Origin: Streptomyces sp. R302
Lineage (GTDB): Bacteria > Actinomycetota > Actinomycetes > Streptomycetales > Streptomycetaceae
Length of the DNA: 64,000 nt
Reading direction: 5' to 3'
NCBI RefSeq assembly: GCF_012927245.1
Contig: NZ_JABBGE010000009.1
Location: 1 to 64,000, forward strand
In this document: one piece after another, positions 35,505-45,132 of the stretch
Numbering within the stretch: position 1 is the first letter of the stretch
How the letters are laid out: the number at the start of each line of letters is the position of its first letter
Notes under the pieces: model-generated
What the model saw: the letters and a program-made list of their open reading frames with translations, nothing else
What the model was told of the DNA's origin: nothing
Database searches by the model: none
Program-made: the position numbers and the translations under genes

Positions 35505-35513
35505 TTGTCCACA
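35505..35513 (+). other. Perfect DnaA box upstream of pabA operon
   Basis: TTGTCCACA, an exact match to the Streptomyces consensus, in the 105-bp gap before the 53-residue membrane gene. Confidence 0.65.
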
Positions 35514-35594
35514 GGCTTCGGACAGCTTCCCCCCGACGGGGGCCTCGCCCCGTACTCTGGTGCCCGTAACGAACGGAAGGGGCGGTCGGACGTC

Positions 35595-35756
35595 ATGTAC
35601 GGATGGATCTGGCGGCATCTGCCGGGCAACGCCTGGGTGAAGGCGCTGATCTCGGTCGTGCTGGTCCTCGCGGTCGTCTATGCCCTCTTCCAGTACGTGT
35701 TCCCCTGGGCGGAGCCTCTGCTTCCGTTCAACGATGTGACGGTGGACGGCCAGTGA
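35595..35756 (+). CDS. Small single-pass membrane protein
   Basis: 53 residues from ATG 35595 (MYGWIWRHLPGNAWVKALI). One long hydrophobic segment (VKALISVVLVLAVVYALFQYVF). The stop overlaps the pabA GTG by 4 bp, so the two are translationally coupled. Conserved at this place in Streptomyces; function unknown. Confidence 0.85.
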   Translation: MYGWIWRHLPGNAWVKALISVVLVLAVVYALFQYVFPWAEPLLPFNDVTVDGQ

Positions 35757-36391
35757 GCGCGCGAATTCTCGTCGTCGACAACTACGACAGCTTCGTCTTC
35801 AACCTCGTGCAGTACCTCTACCAGCTCGGCGCCGAGTGCGAGGTGCTGCGCAACGACGAGGTGGAGCTGAGCCACGCCCAGGACGGCTTCGACGGCGTGC
35901 TGCTGTCCCCCGGGCCCGGCGCCCCCGAGCAGGCCGGCGTCTGCATCGACATGGTGCGGCACTGCGCCGCCACCGGCGTCCCGGTCTTCGGCGTCTGCCT
36001 CGGCATGCAGTCGATGGCCGTGGCCTACGGCGGTGTCGTCGACCGCGCCCCCGAGCTGCTGCACGGCAAGACCTCGCCCGTGGTCCACGAGGGCAAGGGC
36101 GTCTTCGCCGGCCTCCCCTCGCCGTTCACGGCCACCCGCTACCACTCGCTCGCCGCCGAGCCGGCCGACCTGCCCGCCGAGCTCGAAGTGACCGCGCGGA
36201 CCGAGGACGGCATCATCATGGGCCTCCGCCACCGCGAACTGCCCGTCGAGGGCGTCCAGTTCCACCCCGAGTCGGTGCTCACCGAGCACGGCCACCTGAT
36301 GCTCGCCAACTGGCTGACGCAGTGCGGAGACGAGGGAGCGGTCGGCCGGTCGGCGGGGCTCGCGCCGGTGGTGGGCAAGGCCGTCGCGTGA
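35753..36391 (+). CDS. pabA: Glutamine amidotransferase, anthranilate/aminodeoxychorismate synthase component II
   Basis: 212 residues from GTG 35753 (MSARILVVDNYDSFVFNLVQYL). Class I glutaminase motifs: SPGPGAPEQAG, VFGVCLGMQSMAVAYGG (nucleophile Cys) and GVQFHPESV (catalytic His-Glu). It supplies ammonia for chorismate amination to aminodeoxychorismate (folate) or anthranilate (Trp); the partner is not in the window. Matches the Rv0013 position near crgA and pknB. Overlaps the sortase gene by 4 bp. Confidence 0.93.
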   Translation: MSARILVVDNYDSFVFNLVQYLYQLGAECEVLRNDEVELSHAQDGFDGVLLSPGPGAPEQAGVCIDMVRHCAATGVPVFGVCLGMQSMAVAYGGVVDRAPELLHGKTSPVVHEGKGVFAGLPSPFTATRYHSLAAEPADLPAELEVTARTEDGIIMGLRHRELPVEGVQFHPESVLTEHGHLMLANWLTQCGDEGAVGRSAGLAPVVGKAVA

Positions 36392-37602
36392 CGACGGGCT
36401 CGCCGTGGTTCCGGGCATCCGAGCCGTCCGGCGCCGAGCCGATACCCGAGAACCACGGGGGCCAGGCGCCCGGGCGGAGCCCGTACGAACAGAGCGCCTA
36501 CGAGCAGCAGGGCGCCTACGACCAGCAGGGCCAGTACGAGCAGGGCGGGTACGACCGGCAGAGCTCGTACGACCAGGGCGGGTACGAGCAGGACGGGTAC
36601 GGCTACGAGCAGCAGGGCCCGTACCCGTATCCGTACGAGGCGCAGACGCAGGCACCGGGCTACGAACCCCCTCGGGAAGCCGTCCACGAGCCCATACGCG
36701 AGCCGTACGAGGCCGAGGGGACCCGGGAGGCGCCCGAGGTCGCGGAGGAGGCTCCGAGGCCCGTGGAGGCCCTTCCCGGGCCCGGGCGGGCCGAGCGGCG
36801 GCGGGCCGCCGCCAAGCAGGGCCGCGGCAAGAGCCGCCCGGCGGCCGGAGCGGCCACCGGGGCGTCCGCGGGGACCCCCGCCGAGCGCCCCCTCTCGCGG
36901 GTCGAGGCCCGCCGCGCCGCCCGGGAGGCGAAGGCCGCCAAGGACAGCGTCGGCGTCGTCGTCGGCGAGCTGTTCATCACCCTCGGCGTGGTCATGCTCC
37001 TCTTCGTCGCCTACCAGCTGTGGTGGACCAACGTCCTCGCCGGCCAGGAGGCCGACCAGGCGAAGGATCGCATCGAGGACACCTGGGCAAAGGGCGAGAA
37101 CAAGCCGGACGTCTTCGCCCCCGGCGAGGGCTTCGCCATCATGTACATCCCCAAGCTGGACGTCGTCGTCCCCGTCGCCGAGGGCATCAGCAAGCCCAAG
37201 GTCCTCGACAAGGGCATGGCCGGCCACTACGGCGAGGGCAAGCTCAAGACCGCCATGCCCGCCGACAAGCAGGGCAACTTCGCGGTCGCCGCCCACCGCA
37301 ACACCCACGGCGAACCGTTCCGCTACATCAACAAGCTCAAGCCGGGCGACCCGATCGTCGTCGAGACCAAGGACGCCTACTACACCTACGAGATGGCGAG
37401 CATCCTGCCGCAGACCTCCCCGTCGAACGTCTCCGTCATCGACCCCATCCCCAAGGGCTCCGGCTTCACCAAGCCCGGCCGGTACATCACCCTGACGACC
37501 TGCACGCCCGAGTGGACCAGCACCTATCGCATGATCGTCTGGGGAAAGCTGGTCGAGGAACGCCCGCGGAGCAAGGGAAAGCCGGCCGCGCTCGTAGGCT
37601 GA
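36388..37602 (+). CDS. srtE1: Class E sortase (SrtE1-like), long N-terminal extension
   Basis: 404 residues from GTG 36388, GTGA overlap with the gene before. The first 180 residues are a Tyr/Gln/Gly-rich cytoplasmic region (YEQSAYEQQGAYDQQGQYEQ) followed by basic coil. One helix (VVVGELFITLGVVMLLFVAYQLWW) precedes the sortase domain: catalytic His in AVAAHRNTHGEP, Cys in TLTTCTPEW and Arg shortly after. SrtE enzymes recognise LAXTG and anchor chaplins in Streptomyces. Confidence 0.92.
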   Translation: MTTGSPWFRASEPSGAEPIPENHGGQAPGRSPYEQSAYEQQGAYDQQGQYEQGGYDRQSSYDQGGYEQDGYGYEQQGPYPYPYEAQTQAPGYEPPREAVHEPIREPYEAEGTREAPEVAEEAPRPVEALPGPGRAERRRAAAKQGRGKSRPAAGAATGASAGTPAERPLSRVEARRAAREAKAAKDSVGVVVGELFITLGVVMLLFVAYQLWWTNVLAGQEADQAKDRIEDTWAKGENKPDVFAPGEGFAIMYIPKLDVVVPVAEGISKPKVLDKGMAGHYGEGKLKTAMPADKQGNFAVAAHRNTHGEPFRYINKLKPGDPIVVETKDAYYTYEMASILPQTSPSNVSVIDPIPKGSGFTKPGRYITLTTCTPEWTSTYRMIVWGKLVEERPRSKGKPAALVG

Positions 37603-37638
37603 GACCCCACACCTCCAGAAGGGACGAGGGCCGACCCA

Positions 37639-38316
37639 GTGTCACGTGCGCGCAACCGGATCGCCGGGCTCATCAGCGTCTTCGGCGAACTCCTCATCAC
37701 AGCCGGCCTCGTGCTCGGACTCTTCGTCGTCTACTCGCTGTGGTGGACGAACGTCCTCGCCGACCGCGCCGCCGACAAGGAAGGCGCGCAGGTCCGCGGC
37801 GAATGGGCCGACCAGGGCCCCGGCGCCCTCGACACCAAGGGAGGCCTCGGCTTCCTCCACGTCCCCGCCTTCGGCGGCGACGAGATCCTGGTGAAGCGGG
37901 GCACCGAGAGCACTGTCCTCAACAACGGCGTCGCCGGCTACTACACCGAACCGGTCAAGTCGGCCCTCCCGCAGGACAAGCAGGGCAACTTCACGCTCGC
38001 CGCCCACCGGGACGGCCACGGCGCCAAGTTCCACGACATCCACAAGTTGAAGAACGGCGATCCGATCGTCTTCGAGTCCAAGGACACCTGGTACGTCTAC
38101 AAGGTCTACAAGACGCTCCCGGAGACCACGAAGTACAACGTGGACGTCCTCCAGCCGGTCCCCGAGGAGTCCGGCAAGAAGGCACCCGGCCGGTACATCA
38201 CCCTCACCACCTGCACCCCGATGTACACCTCCGACTACCGCTACATCGTGTGGGGCGAGCTGGCCCGCACGGAGAAGGTCGACGCGGACCGCACCCCGCC
38301 GGCCGAACTCCGCTGA
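37639..38316 (+). CDS. srtE2: Class E sortase (SrtE2-like)
   Basis: 225 residues from GTG 37639, 36 bp after the first sortase. A single helix GELLITAGLVLGLFVVYSLWW at 15-37, then His in TLAAHRDGHGAK, Cys in TLTTCTPMYTS and RYIVWGEL. A close paralog of the preceding enzyme without the N-terminal extension. The two SrtE enzymes are paired this way in Streptomyces. Ends at a strong terminator. Confidence 0.93.
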   Translation: MSRARNRIAGLISVFGELLITAGLVLGLFVVYSLWWTNVLADRAADKEGAQVRGEWADQGPGALDTKGGLGFLHVPAFGGDEILVKRGTESTVLNNGVAGYYTEPVKSALPQDKQGNFTLAAHRDGHGAKFHDIHKLKNGDPIVFESKDTWYVYKVYKTLPETTKYNVDVLQPVPEESGKKAPGRYITLTTCTPMYTSDYRYIVWGELARTEKVDADRTPPAELR

Positions 38317-38351
38317 CGGAAGACGGAAGACGGAAGACGGAACGACGAAAG

Positions 38352-38393
38352 GGGGGAGCCCCGGAGTCCTGTGAAGGACTCCGGGGCTCCCCC
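38352..38393. terminator. Strong bidirectional terminator
   Basis: Perfect 19-bp stem (38352-38370 / 38375-38393, beginning GGGGGAGCCCCGG) with loop GTGA, between convergent sortase and kinase genes. Just upstream, GACGGAA is repeated three to four times (38315-38342). Confidence 0.92.
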
Positions 38394-38415
38394 TTCTGCT
38401 CTCGGGCCGGCCGGG

Positions 38416-40473
38416 CTAGTCGAACCAGCCGCCGATGTTGCCGTCGCCGTTGCCGCCGTCCTGCTGGCCGCCGTTCCCGCCGGGGTTGCCCCCGCCGTTC
38501 ACGTCAGCGGTGAACAGGGTGACCGAGCCGCCCTTGTTGACCGTCTGACCGCCGGCGGGCGCCGACTGCATGACACGGGCGTCGTCCTTGTCGACACCGA
38601 CCACCACGACCGTCACGCCCTGGCTCTGGAACCAGTCCCGGACTTCCTTCAGCGTCTTCCCGGCGAGGTCGCCGGGGATCGTGATCGGGGTCTCCTGCGG
38701 GCCCTTCGAGACCTTCAGCTTGATCTCGACGTCCAGCGGCTGGTTGCTCGGGCCGGCCGGGACCTGCTCCAGGACCATGCCCTTGGGCTGGTCGCTGTCG
38801 ACCTCCTCCTGCTTCACGTTGGTGAACTGGAGGCCGTTCAGCTGCTGGAGCGCCAGGCTGATGTCGCGGTTCTTCACGTTCGGCAGCTGCGTCAGCTTCT
38901 GCTTGGCGACGGTGAGGGTCACCTCGGAGTTCTTCTCGGCCTTGGTGCCGTTCTGCGGGTTCTGCCGCAGGACGGTGCCGGGGTCCTCCTCGGACTCCTC
39001 CTCGTCGACCTTGACCTTGAAGCCCTTGCCCTCCAGGGTCTCCTTCGCCCGCTGGAGCGACTGCTCCTGGACGTCCGGGACCTCCACGAGCGGCGCGCCC
39101 TCGGAGACCCACACCTGGATCGTGCCGTCGATCGGCATCTTCGCGGCGCCGTCGGAGGCCGGGTCCTGGCGGCAGATGGCGCCGGTGGGCTGGTCGCAGC
39201 GCTCCTTGCCCGCCTCCACCACCTTCACCTGGGCGTTCTGCGCGGACCGCTGCGCGTCGGGCATCGTCTGGCCGACGAGCGGCGGCACCTGCGTCTGCTG
39301 CGGGGTGTCGTTGGTGTCCAGGAGGTACTTGGCGATGAAGATCGCGCCGACCAGGACCAGGACGCCGCAGAGCGCGAGCAGGATCGTCGAGGCGTTCGAC
39401 TTCTTCTGGCCGCCGCCGCCGCCGCGGCGGCGGTCCGGACGGTCGTCGTAACCGTCGTGCCCGCCGTACCCACCGCCGTAGCCGCCGTCCTGCTGGACGG
39501 GCGGCATCATCGTCGTCTGGCCGGCCGGGTCGGTCTGGCGCAGCGCCGTCGTCGGCTGGTCCTCCGGCGGATAGCCGTAGCCGTTGTACGCCGGGGCGCC
39601 CGCCATGCCCATCGCGGCGGCGGCCGCGACCGGCTGCCCGTCGAGGCACGCCTCGATGTCCGCGCGCATCTCGTCGGCGGACTGGTAGCGGTAGTCGGGG
39701 TCCTTGACCAGTGCCTTGAGGACGATGGCGTCCATCTCGGGCGTGATCTCGGCGTCGAAGTTGCTCGGCGGCTGCGGCTCCTCGCGGACGTGCTGGTAGG
39801 CCACGGCCACGGGGGAGTCGCCGATGAACGGCGGCCGGACGGTCAGCAGCTCGTAGAGCAGGCAGCCGGTGGAGTACAGGTCGGAGCGCGCGTCGACCTG
39901 CTCGCCCTTGGCCTGCTCCGGCGAGAGGTACTGGGCGGTGCCGATGACGGCCGCGGTCTGCGTCATGGTCATGCCCGCGTCGCCCATGGCGCGCGCGATG
40001 CCGAAGTCCATGACCTTGACCTGGCCCGTACGGGTCAGCATCACGTTCGCGGGCTTGATGTCGCGGTGCACGATGCCGGCGCGGTGCGAGTACTCGAGGG
40101 CCTGGAGGATGCCGACGGTCATCTCCAGGGTGCGCTCGGGCAGCAGCTTGCGGCCCGAGTGGAGCAGCTCACGGAGCGTCGACCCGTCGACGTACTCCAT
40201 CACGATGTACGGGATGGAGACCCCGTCGACGTAGTCCTCGCCGGTGTCGTAGACGGCGACGATCGCCGGGTGGTTCAGGGAGGCGGCGGACTGTGCCTCA
40301 CGGCGGAACCGGGCCTGGAAGGACGGGTCACGGGCCAGGTCGGCCCGCAGCGTCTTCACGGCGACGGTGCGGCCGAGCCGGGTGTCCTGGGCGAGGTACA
40401 CCTCGGCCATGCCACCGCGGCCGAGCACCGAGCCCAGCTCGTACCGGCCGCCGAGGCGACGCGGCTCTTCCAT
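38416..40473 (-). CDS. pknB: PASTA-domain Ser/Thr protein kinase PknB
   Basis: 685 residues from ATG 40473 (MEEPRRLGGRYELGSVLG). Kinase: LGRGGMAEVY (18-26), Lys40, HRDIKPAN with Asp138, DFG 156-158, GTAQYLSPEQ. A Tyr/Gly-rich juxtamembrane linker, one helix ILLALCGVLVLVGAIFIAKYLL near 367, then four external PASTA repeats (about 395-665) and a Gly/Asn-rich tail. PASTA units bind peptidoglycan fragments or lipid II, so the kinase couples wall synthesis to growth. Last gene of the leftward fhaA operon; no pknA follows pbpA here, unlike in mycobacteria. Confidence 0.96.
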   Translation of the reverse strand: MEEPRRLGGRYELGSVLGRGGMAEVYLAQDTRLGRTVAVKTLRADLARDPSFQARFRREAQSAASLNHPAIVAVYDTGEDYVDGVSIPYIVMEYVDGSTLRELLHSGRKLLPERTLEMTVGILQALEYSHRAGIVHRDIKPANVMLTRTGQVKVMDFGIARAMGDAGMTMTQTAAVIGTAQYLSPEQAKGEQVDARSDLYSTGCLLYELLTVRPPFIGDSPVAVAYQHVREEPQPPSNFDAEITPEMDAIVLKALVKDPDYRYQSADEMRADIEACLDGQPVAAAAAMGMAGAPAYNGYGYPPEDQPTTALRQTDPAGQTTMMPPVQQDGGYGGGYGGHDGYDDRPDRRRGGGGGQKKSNASTILLALCGVLVLVGAIFIAKYLLDTNDTPQQTQVPPLVGQTMPDAQRSAQNAQVKVVEAGKERCDQPTGAICRQDPASDGAAKMPIDGTIQVWVSEGAPLVEVPDVQEQSLQRAKETLEGKGFKVKVDEEESEEDPGTVLRQNPQNGTKAEKNSEVTLTVAKQKLTQLPNVKNRDISLALQQLNGLQFTNVKQEEVDSDQPKGMVLEQVPAGPSNQPLDVEIKLKVSKGPQETPITIPGDLAGKTLKEVRDWFQSQGVTVVVVGVDKDDARVMQSAPAGGQTVNKGGSVTLFTADVNGGGNPGGNGGQQDGGNGDGNIGGWFD

Positions 40474-40631
40474 AGCTAATCCAGCCCTCTCCGTCTGTCC
40501 CGACCGCACCCTGGGGTGGTCCGGCGGTGTGTGCTGTCCGCGCATACGGTACCGGCCCCGAAGAGCCGGACCACGCGCGGAGGGCAGCTGATACCTGACC
40601 GGTACCTGGCGGGCACCGGCCCTTCGCAAGA

Positions 40632-42092
40632 TCAGCCGCGGCTCTTCAGAACCGCCTTCATGACCGCCTTCGCGATCGGTGCGGCGAGACCGCCACCGCT
40701 GATGTCCTCACGGCCGACACCCTCGGCGTCCTCGACGATCACGGCGACGGCGACCGGGGAACCCTGGTCGGTCTTGGCGTACGAGATGAACCACGCGTAC
40801 GGGCGCTTGGCGTTCTTCTCGCCGTGCTGCGCGGTACCCGTCTTGCCGCCGACCCTCACGCCGCTCATGTGCACGTCGGCCTTGGCACCGGTGCCCTTCG
40901 AGACGACGTTCTCCATCATCGCCTGGAGCTTCTGGGCGTTCTCCGGAGAGACCGGCCGGCTCATCTCCTCCGGCTCGTTCTGCTTGATCACGTCCAGGTT
41001 CGGGGCGCGCAGCTGGTCGATCATGTACGGCTTCATCAGCTTGCCGTCGTTCGCGATCGCCGCCGTGACCATCGCCATCTGGAGCGGGGTCGTCGCGGTG
41101 TTGAACTGGCCGATGGACGCCTGTGCGTTTCCGCCGCGGTCGGCCTTCTTGTCGAAGACCGAGGCCGCGGAACGGACAGGGACGAACTGCTCCGCGTTGA
41201 ACCCGAACTTCTCTGCCATCTCGGTCATCTTGTCGACGCCGACCTCGTCACCGAGCTTGGCGAAGACCGAGTTGCAGGAGATCCGCAGCGCCTCGTTGAG
41301 GCTGGCGTCGGCACAGCCGCCCGAGTGGTTCTTCATGGGCAGGTTGGACAGCGGGATCTTCCAGCCCTCGGGGGTGTCGGTCGCCGCGTCGATGTCCTTG
41401 ACCTTGCCGGACTCCAGGGCGGCGGCCGCGGTCACGACCTTGAAGACCGAGCCGGGGGGGTAGATCTCGCGCAGCGCGCGGTTCTGCATCGGCTTGGCCT
41501 TGGACTCGGTCAGCGCCACCCACGCCTTCTCGTCGTTGCTGCCGGCGATCGTGGCAGGGTCGTACGAGGGGGTGGACGCCATCGCCAGGATCTTGCCGGT
41601 CGACGGCTCGATCGCGACCACGGCACCGGTGTTCCTGCCCAGGCCCTCGAAGGCGGCCTTCTGCGCGGCGCCGTTGAGGGTGGTGACGACGTCGCCGCCC
41701 TTCTTCTTCTCGCCGGTGAACATGGCGAGGGTCCGGTCGAAGAAGAGCCGGTCGTCGTTGCCGGTGAGGATGCCGTCCTCGATCTTCTCGATGAAGTTGG
41801 CGTCGTACACCTGCGAGGCGTACCCGGTGACCGGGGCCCACATGGGGCCGTTCACGTAGGTGCGCTTGTACTTGTAGTAGGTGCCGCCCGAATCCACGGA
41901 GCCGGTGATCGGCTTGCCGTCGACGATGATGTTGCCGCGCTCGGTGGCGTACCGCTCGATCTGGACGCGCTTGTTGTCCGCGTGCGAGTTCAGCTCGTCG
42001 GCGCGGACGAACTGGAGCCAGTTGTCGCGCAGGAGCAGGGCGAGGACGAGCAGGCCGCAGAAGATCGCGACCCGGCGCAGCGGCTTGTTCAC
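40632..42092 (-). CDS. pbpA: Penicillin-binding protein (PbpA-type transpeptidase)
   Basis: 486 residues from GTG 42092, overlapping the rodA stop by 4 bp. One N-terminal helix (VAIFCGLLVLALLLRDNWL), a dimerisation-type domain, and the transpeptidase: active Ser in PPGSVFKVV (SxxK), SCN in RISCNSVF, KTG in VGGKTGTAQ. A class B PBP that cross-links peptidoglycan with its partner SEDS glycosyltransferase RodA/FtsW encoded just upstream. Confidence 0.95.
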   Translation of the reverse strand: MNKPLRRVAIFCGLLVLALLLRDNWLQFVRADELNSHADNKRVQIERYATERGNIIVDGKPITGSVDSGGTYYKYKRTYVNGPMWAPVTGYASQVYDANFIEKIEDGILTGNDDRLFFDRTLAMFTGEKKKGGDVVTTLNGAAQKAAFEGLGRNTGAVVAIEPSTGKILAMASTPSYDPATIAGSNDEKAWVALTESKAKPMQNRALREIYPPGSVFKVVTAAAALESGKVKDIDAATDTPEGWKIPLSNLPMKNHSGGCADASLNEALRISCNSVFAKLGDEVGVDKMTEMAEKFGFNAEQFVPVRSAASVFDKKADRGGNAQASIGQFNTATTPLQMAMVTAAIANDGKLMKPYMIDQLRAPNLDVIKQNEPEEMSRPVSPENAQKLQAMMENVVSKGTGAKADVHMSGVRVGGKTGTAQHGEKNAKRPYAWFISYAKTDQGSPVAVAVIVEDAEGVGREDISGGGLAAPIAKAVMKAVLKSRG

Positions 42093-43510
42093 GGACGGAC
42101 CACCTGGGTCATCTCGGCGTCGGGGTTCGGGGCGGGGGCGGGCGCGGGGCGGCGCGCGGTGTCGCTGATCCGGATCAGGATGCCGATCAGGGCCCAGTTG
42201 GCGATCACGGACGAACCGCCGTACGCGAGGAACGGCATCGTCATACCGGTGAGCGGGATGAGGCCCATCACGCCGCCGGCGACGACGAAGATCTGGAGCG
42301 CGAAGGCGCCGGAGAGGCCCATCGCCAGCAGCTTGCCGAAGGGGTCGCGGGCGGCGAGGGAGGTCCGGATACCGCGCTCGATGATCAGCCCGTACAGCAG
42401 CAGGAAGACCATGACGCCGGCCAGACCGAGCTCCTCGCCGACGGTGGCGAAGATGAAGTCGGAGTTCGCGGCGAAGCCGATGAGATCCGAATTGCCCTGG
42501 CCCAGGCCGGTGCCGAGGATGCCGCCGGAGCCGAAGGACATCAGCACTTCGGTCATCTGGTCGCATGCCGCGACCTTCTCGGCGCAGGAGAACGGGTCGG
42601 CCCAGGCGTCGACACGGGCCTGGACGTGACTCGCGAAGGAGGCCACGCCGACCGCGCCGGCGACGGACATCAGCAGACCCATGACGATCCAGCTGGTCCG
42701 CTCGGTCGCCACGTACAGCATGATCACGAACATGCCGAAGAACAGCAGGGACGTACCGAGGTCGTTCTCGAAGATCAGGATGAGGAGGCTGACCGCCCAG
42801 ATCGTGAGGATCGGCCCCAGGTCGCGGCCGCGGGGCAGGTAGAGCCCCATGAAGCGGCGGCTGGCCAGGGCCAGCGCGTCCCGCTTCACCATCAGATAGC
42901 CGGAGAAGAACACCGCGAGGACGATCTTCGCGAACTCTCCGGGCTGGATGGAGAAGCCCGCGACGTTGATCCAGATCTTGGCGCCGTAGACGGCGGAACC
43001 GAGACCCGGCACCAGGGGCAGCAGCAGGAGGACGAGCGCCGCCATCATCGAGATGTACGTGTAGCGCTGGAGGACCCGGTGGTCCTTCAACAACAGCAGT
43101 ACGGCCGCCAGCATCGCGATGCCGATCGCCGAGTACATCATCTGGGCGGGCGCGTCCGGGCTGAAGCTCTTGTACAGCCGCATCGACGTCGCGATCAGCC
43201 GCGGCGACTGGTCCAGCCGCCAGATCAGCACCAGCCCCATGCCGTTGAGCAGGGTCGCCAGCGGCAGCAGCAGCGGGTCCGCGTACGGGGCCCACTTGCG
43301 CACCACGAGGTGGGCGACGGTCGCGAGGAGCGCCAGGCCGAGCCCGTACCCGAGCATGCCGGCCGGGACCTCGCCGTCCAGGGCGAGCCCGACGTTGAGG
43401 TACGCGAACACCGGGATGGCGACGGCGAAGCCGAGGAGCGCCAGCTCGGTGTTGCGGCGGCTCGGCGCCTCGATCGCGCCGATGGTGGTCGTGTTGGTGA
43501 CAACGCTCAT
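42089..43510 (-). CDS. rodA: SEDS peptidoglycan glycosyltransferase (RodA/FtsW)
   Basis: 473 residues from ATG 43510 (MSVVTNTTTIGAIEAPSRRN). Ten or more helices. SEDS signatures: the catalytic Asp region in FENDLGTSLLFFGMFV, GSGGILGTGLGQG, and MPFLAYGGSSVIANW near the C-terminus. It polymerises lipid II and works with the downstream PbpA. The gene order with pbpA indicates the RodA branch. Confidence 0.94.
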   Translation of the reverse strand: MSVVTNTTTIGAIEAPSRRNTELALLGFAVAIPVFAYLNVGLALDGEVPAGMLGYGLGLALLATVAHLVVRKWAPYADPLLLPLATLLNGMGLVLIWRLDQSPRLIATSMRLYKSFSPDAPAQMMYSAIGIAMLAAVLLLLKDHRVLQRYTYISMMAALVLLLLPLVPGLGSAVYGAKIWINVAGFSIQPGEFAKIVLAVFFSGYLMVKRDALALASRRFMGLYLPRGRDLGPILTIWAVSLLILIFENDLGTSLLFFGMFVIMLYVATERTSWIVMGLLMSVAGAVGVASFASHVQARVDAWADPFSCAEKVAACDQMTEVLMSFGSGGILGTGLGQGNSDLIGFAANSDFIFATVGEELGLAGVMVFLLLYGLIIERGIRTSLAARDPFGKLLAMGLSGAFALQIFVVAGGVMGLIPLTGMTMPFLAYGGSSVIANWALIGILIRISDTARRPAPAPAPNPDAEMTQVVRP

Positions 43511-43536
43511 GGTGGTGACAGGCCCCCTACGGGTGC

Positions 43537-45036
43537 TTACTGCTTGCCGCAGTTCGAGGCCAGCTTCTGCTCCTCCGAGGTGAGGGTGGGACCCGGGGTC
43601 GGAGCGGCTGCGGTGGGCTTGGATTCGGGCTTGGCATCGGCGCTGTCGCCGTCGGCCGGCTTCTCGGCCGCCTCGGCGGCGGCCTTCTCCTTGTCGGCCT
43701 TCTCCTTGGCCACGCGGCGCTCTTCGGTCTTCTTGCACGCCGAGGCCTGCACGGACAGCTCGGAGATCTTCGTCTGGGCCTTGGCGAGGCTGCCGCCCGC
43801 GATGGTGTCCTCGACCTGCTTCCGCTGGTAGGCGGGGAGGTACTTGAGTTCGATCTCGGGGTGGTCCTTCTCGACCTCCGAGAGCTTCACCCACGCGAGG
43901 TCCTGGCTGATGCCCCGGTACAGCGCCACGTGCCCGTCGCTGGAGCCCACGTAGTACTGGGTCTGGGTCCAGCGCCAGCCGCCGTACGCGCCGCCGGCGA
44001 GGACGCCGAGGGCGAGGACGAGGATCAGGGTGCGCCCGATCCACCGCCGCTTGCGGCGCGGCTTGACGAAGTCGTCGTCGGTGTACGAGTCGAAGGCGCC
44101 GTGCGGCGGACCGCCGTAGCCGTGGTCGTCGCCGCTGCCGGGCGGGCCGAAGCCGCCGGCGGGCGGCTGGTGGTGGGCGGGGCGGCCGAGCCCGGAGGCG
44201 CGGCCGGCCGGGGTCTGCATCGCGCCGCCGTCGTTCAGCTGCTGCTGGTTCTCGGCGACCGCGCCGACGACGACCGGGGTGTCGCTGAGGTGGCCGGCGA
44301 GGGTGTCGCCGCCGTCGACGTCGAGGACGTCGGCGACGATCACCGTGATGTTGTCGGGGCCGCCGCCGCGCAGCGCGAGCTGGATCAGCTCCTGCACGGT
44401 CTCCTGCGGGCCCTGGTAGCTGGCGAGGGTGTCCTCCAGGGTCTGGTGGGACACCACGCCGGACAGGCCGTCGGAGCAGATCAGGTACCGGTCGCCGGCG
44501 CGGACCTCACGGATGGAGAGGTCGGGCTCGACGTGGTCGCCGCTGCCGAGCGCGCGCATCAGGAGCGAGCGCTGCGGGTGGGTGGTGGCCTCCTCCTCGG
44601 TGATCCGGCCCTCGTCGACGAGCCGCTGGACCCAGGTGTGGTCCTGGGTGATCTGGGTGAGGACGCCGTCGCGCAGCAGGTACGCGCGGGAGTCGCCGAC
44701 GTGCACGAGGCCGAGGCGCTGACCGGTCCACAGCAGGGCGGTGAGCGTGGTGCCCATGCCCTCCAGCTGCGGGTCCTCCTCGACCATCATCCGGAGCTGG
44801 TCGTTGGCGCGCTGCACCGCCGTACCGAGCGAGGTGAGGATGTCGGATCCGGGGATGTCGTCGTCGAGGACGACGAGCGTGGAGATCACCTCGGAGGAGG
44901 CGACCTCGCCGGCGGCCTGGCCGCCCATGCCGTCGGCGATCGCGAGGAGACGCGGACCGGCGTAGCCGGAGTCCTCGTTGCCCTCGCGGATCATGCCCTT
45001 GTGCGAGCCCGCGGCGAATCGCAGGGAGAGACTCAT
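43537..45036 (-). CDS. pstP: PP2C-family Ser/Thr phosphatase PstP
   Basis: 499 residues from ATG 45036 (MSLSLRFAAGSHKGMIREGN). PP2C metal motifs: GNEDSGYAG, ADGMGGQAAGEVAS, VGDSRAYLLRDG, SDGLSGVV and GGPDNITVIVADV. A linker, one helix RTLILVLALGVLAGGAYGGW near 340, and an external domain ending in a Lys/Glu/Ala coiled coil and Pro tail. It reverses PknB phosphorylation and acts on FHA proteins and envelope enzymes. Confidence 0.95.
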   Translation of the reverse strand: MSLSLRFAAGSHKGMIREGNEDSGYAGPRLLAIADGMGGQAAGEVASSEVISTLVVLDDDIPGSDILTSLGTAVQRANDQLRMMVEEDPQLEGMGTTLTALLWTGQRLGLVHVGDSRAYLLRDGVLTQITQDHTWVQRLVDEGRITEEEATTHPQRSLLMRALGSGDHVEPDLSIREVRAGDRYLICSDGLSGVVSHQTLEDTLASYQGPQETVQELIQLALRGGGPDNITVIVADVLDVDGGDTLAGHLSDTPVVVGAVAENQQQLNDGGAMQTPAGRASGLGRPAHHQPPAGGFGPPGSGDDHGYGGPPHGAFDSYTDDDFVKPRRKRRWIGRTLILVLALGVLAGGAYGGWRWTQTQYYVGSSDGHVALYRGISQDLAWVKLSEVEKDHPEIELKYLPAYQRKQVEDTIAGGSLAKAQTKISELSVQASACKKTEERRVAKEKADKEKAAAEAAEKPADGDSADAKPESKPTAAAPTPGPTLTSEEQKLASNCGKQ

Positions 45037-45132
45037 GCCCACCTGCCCTGTCGCCGCTGCATCGGGGTACAGCCGGTCTCGACCCACACTGCCCACCCTC
45101 CGGTCGCTCCGGTCAGCTCGCTCATTGTCGTA

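Noticed and set aside
40474..40629. Upstream extension of PknB (MRRAGARQ...)
   Set aside because: Residues before MEEPRRLGGRYELG are not kinase-like; ATG 40473 gives the usual N-terminus.
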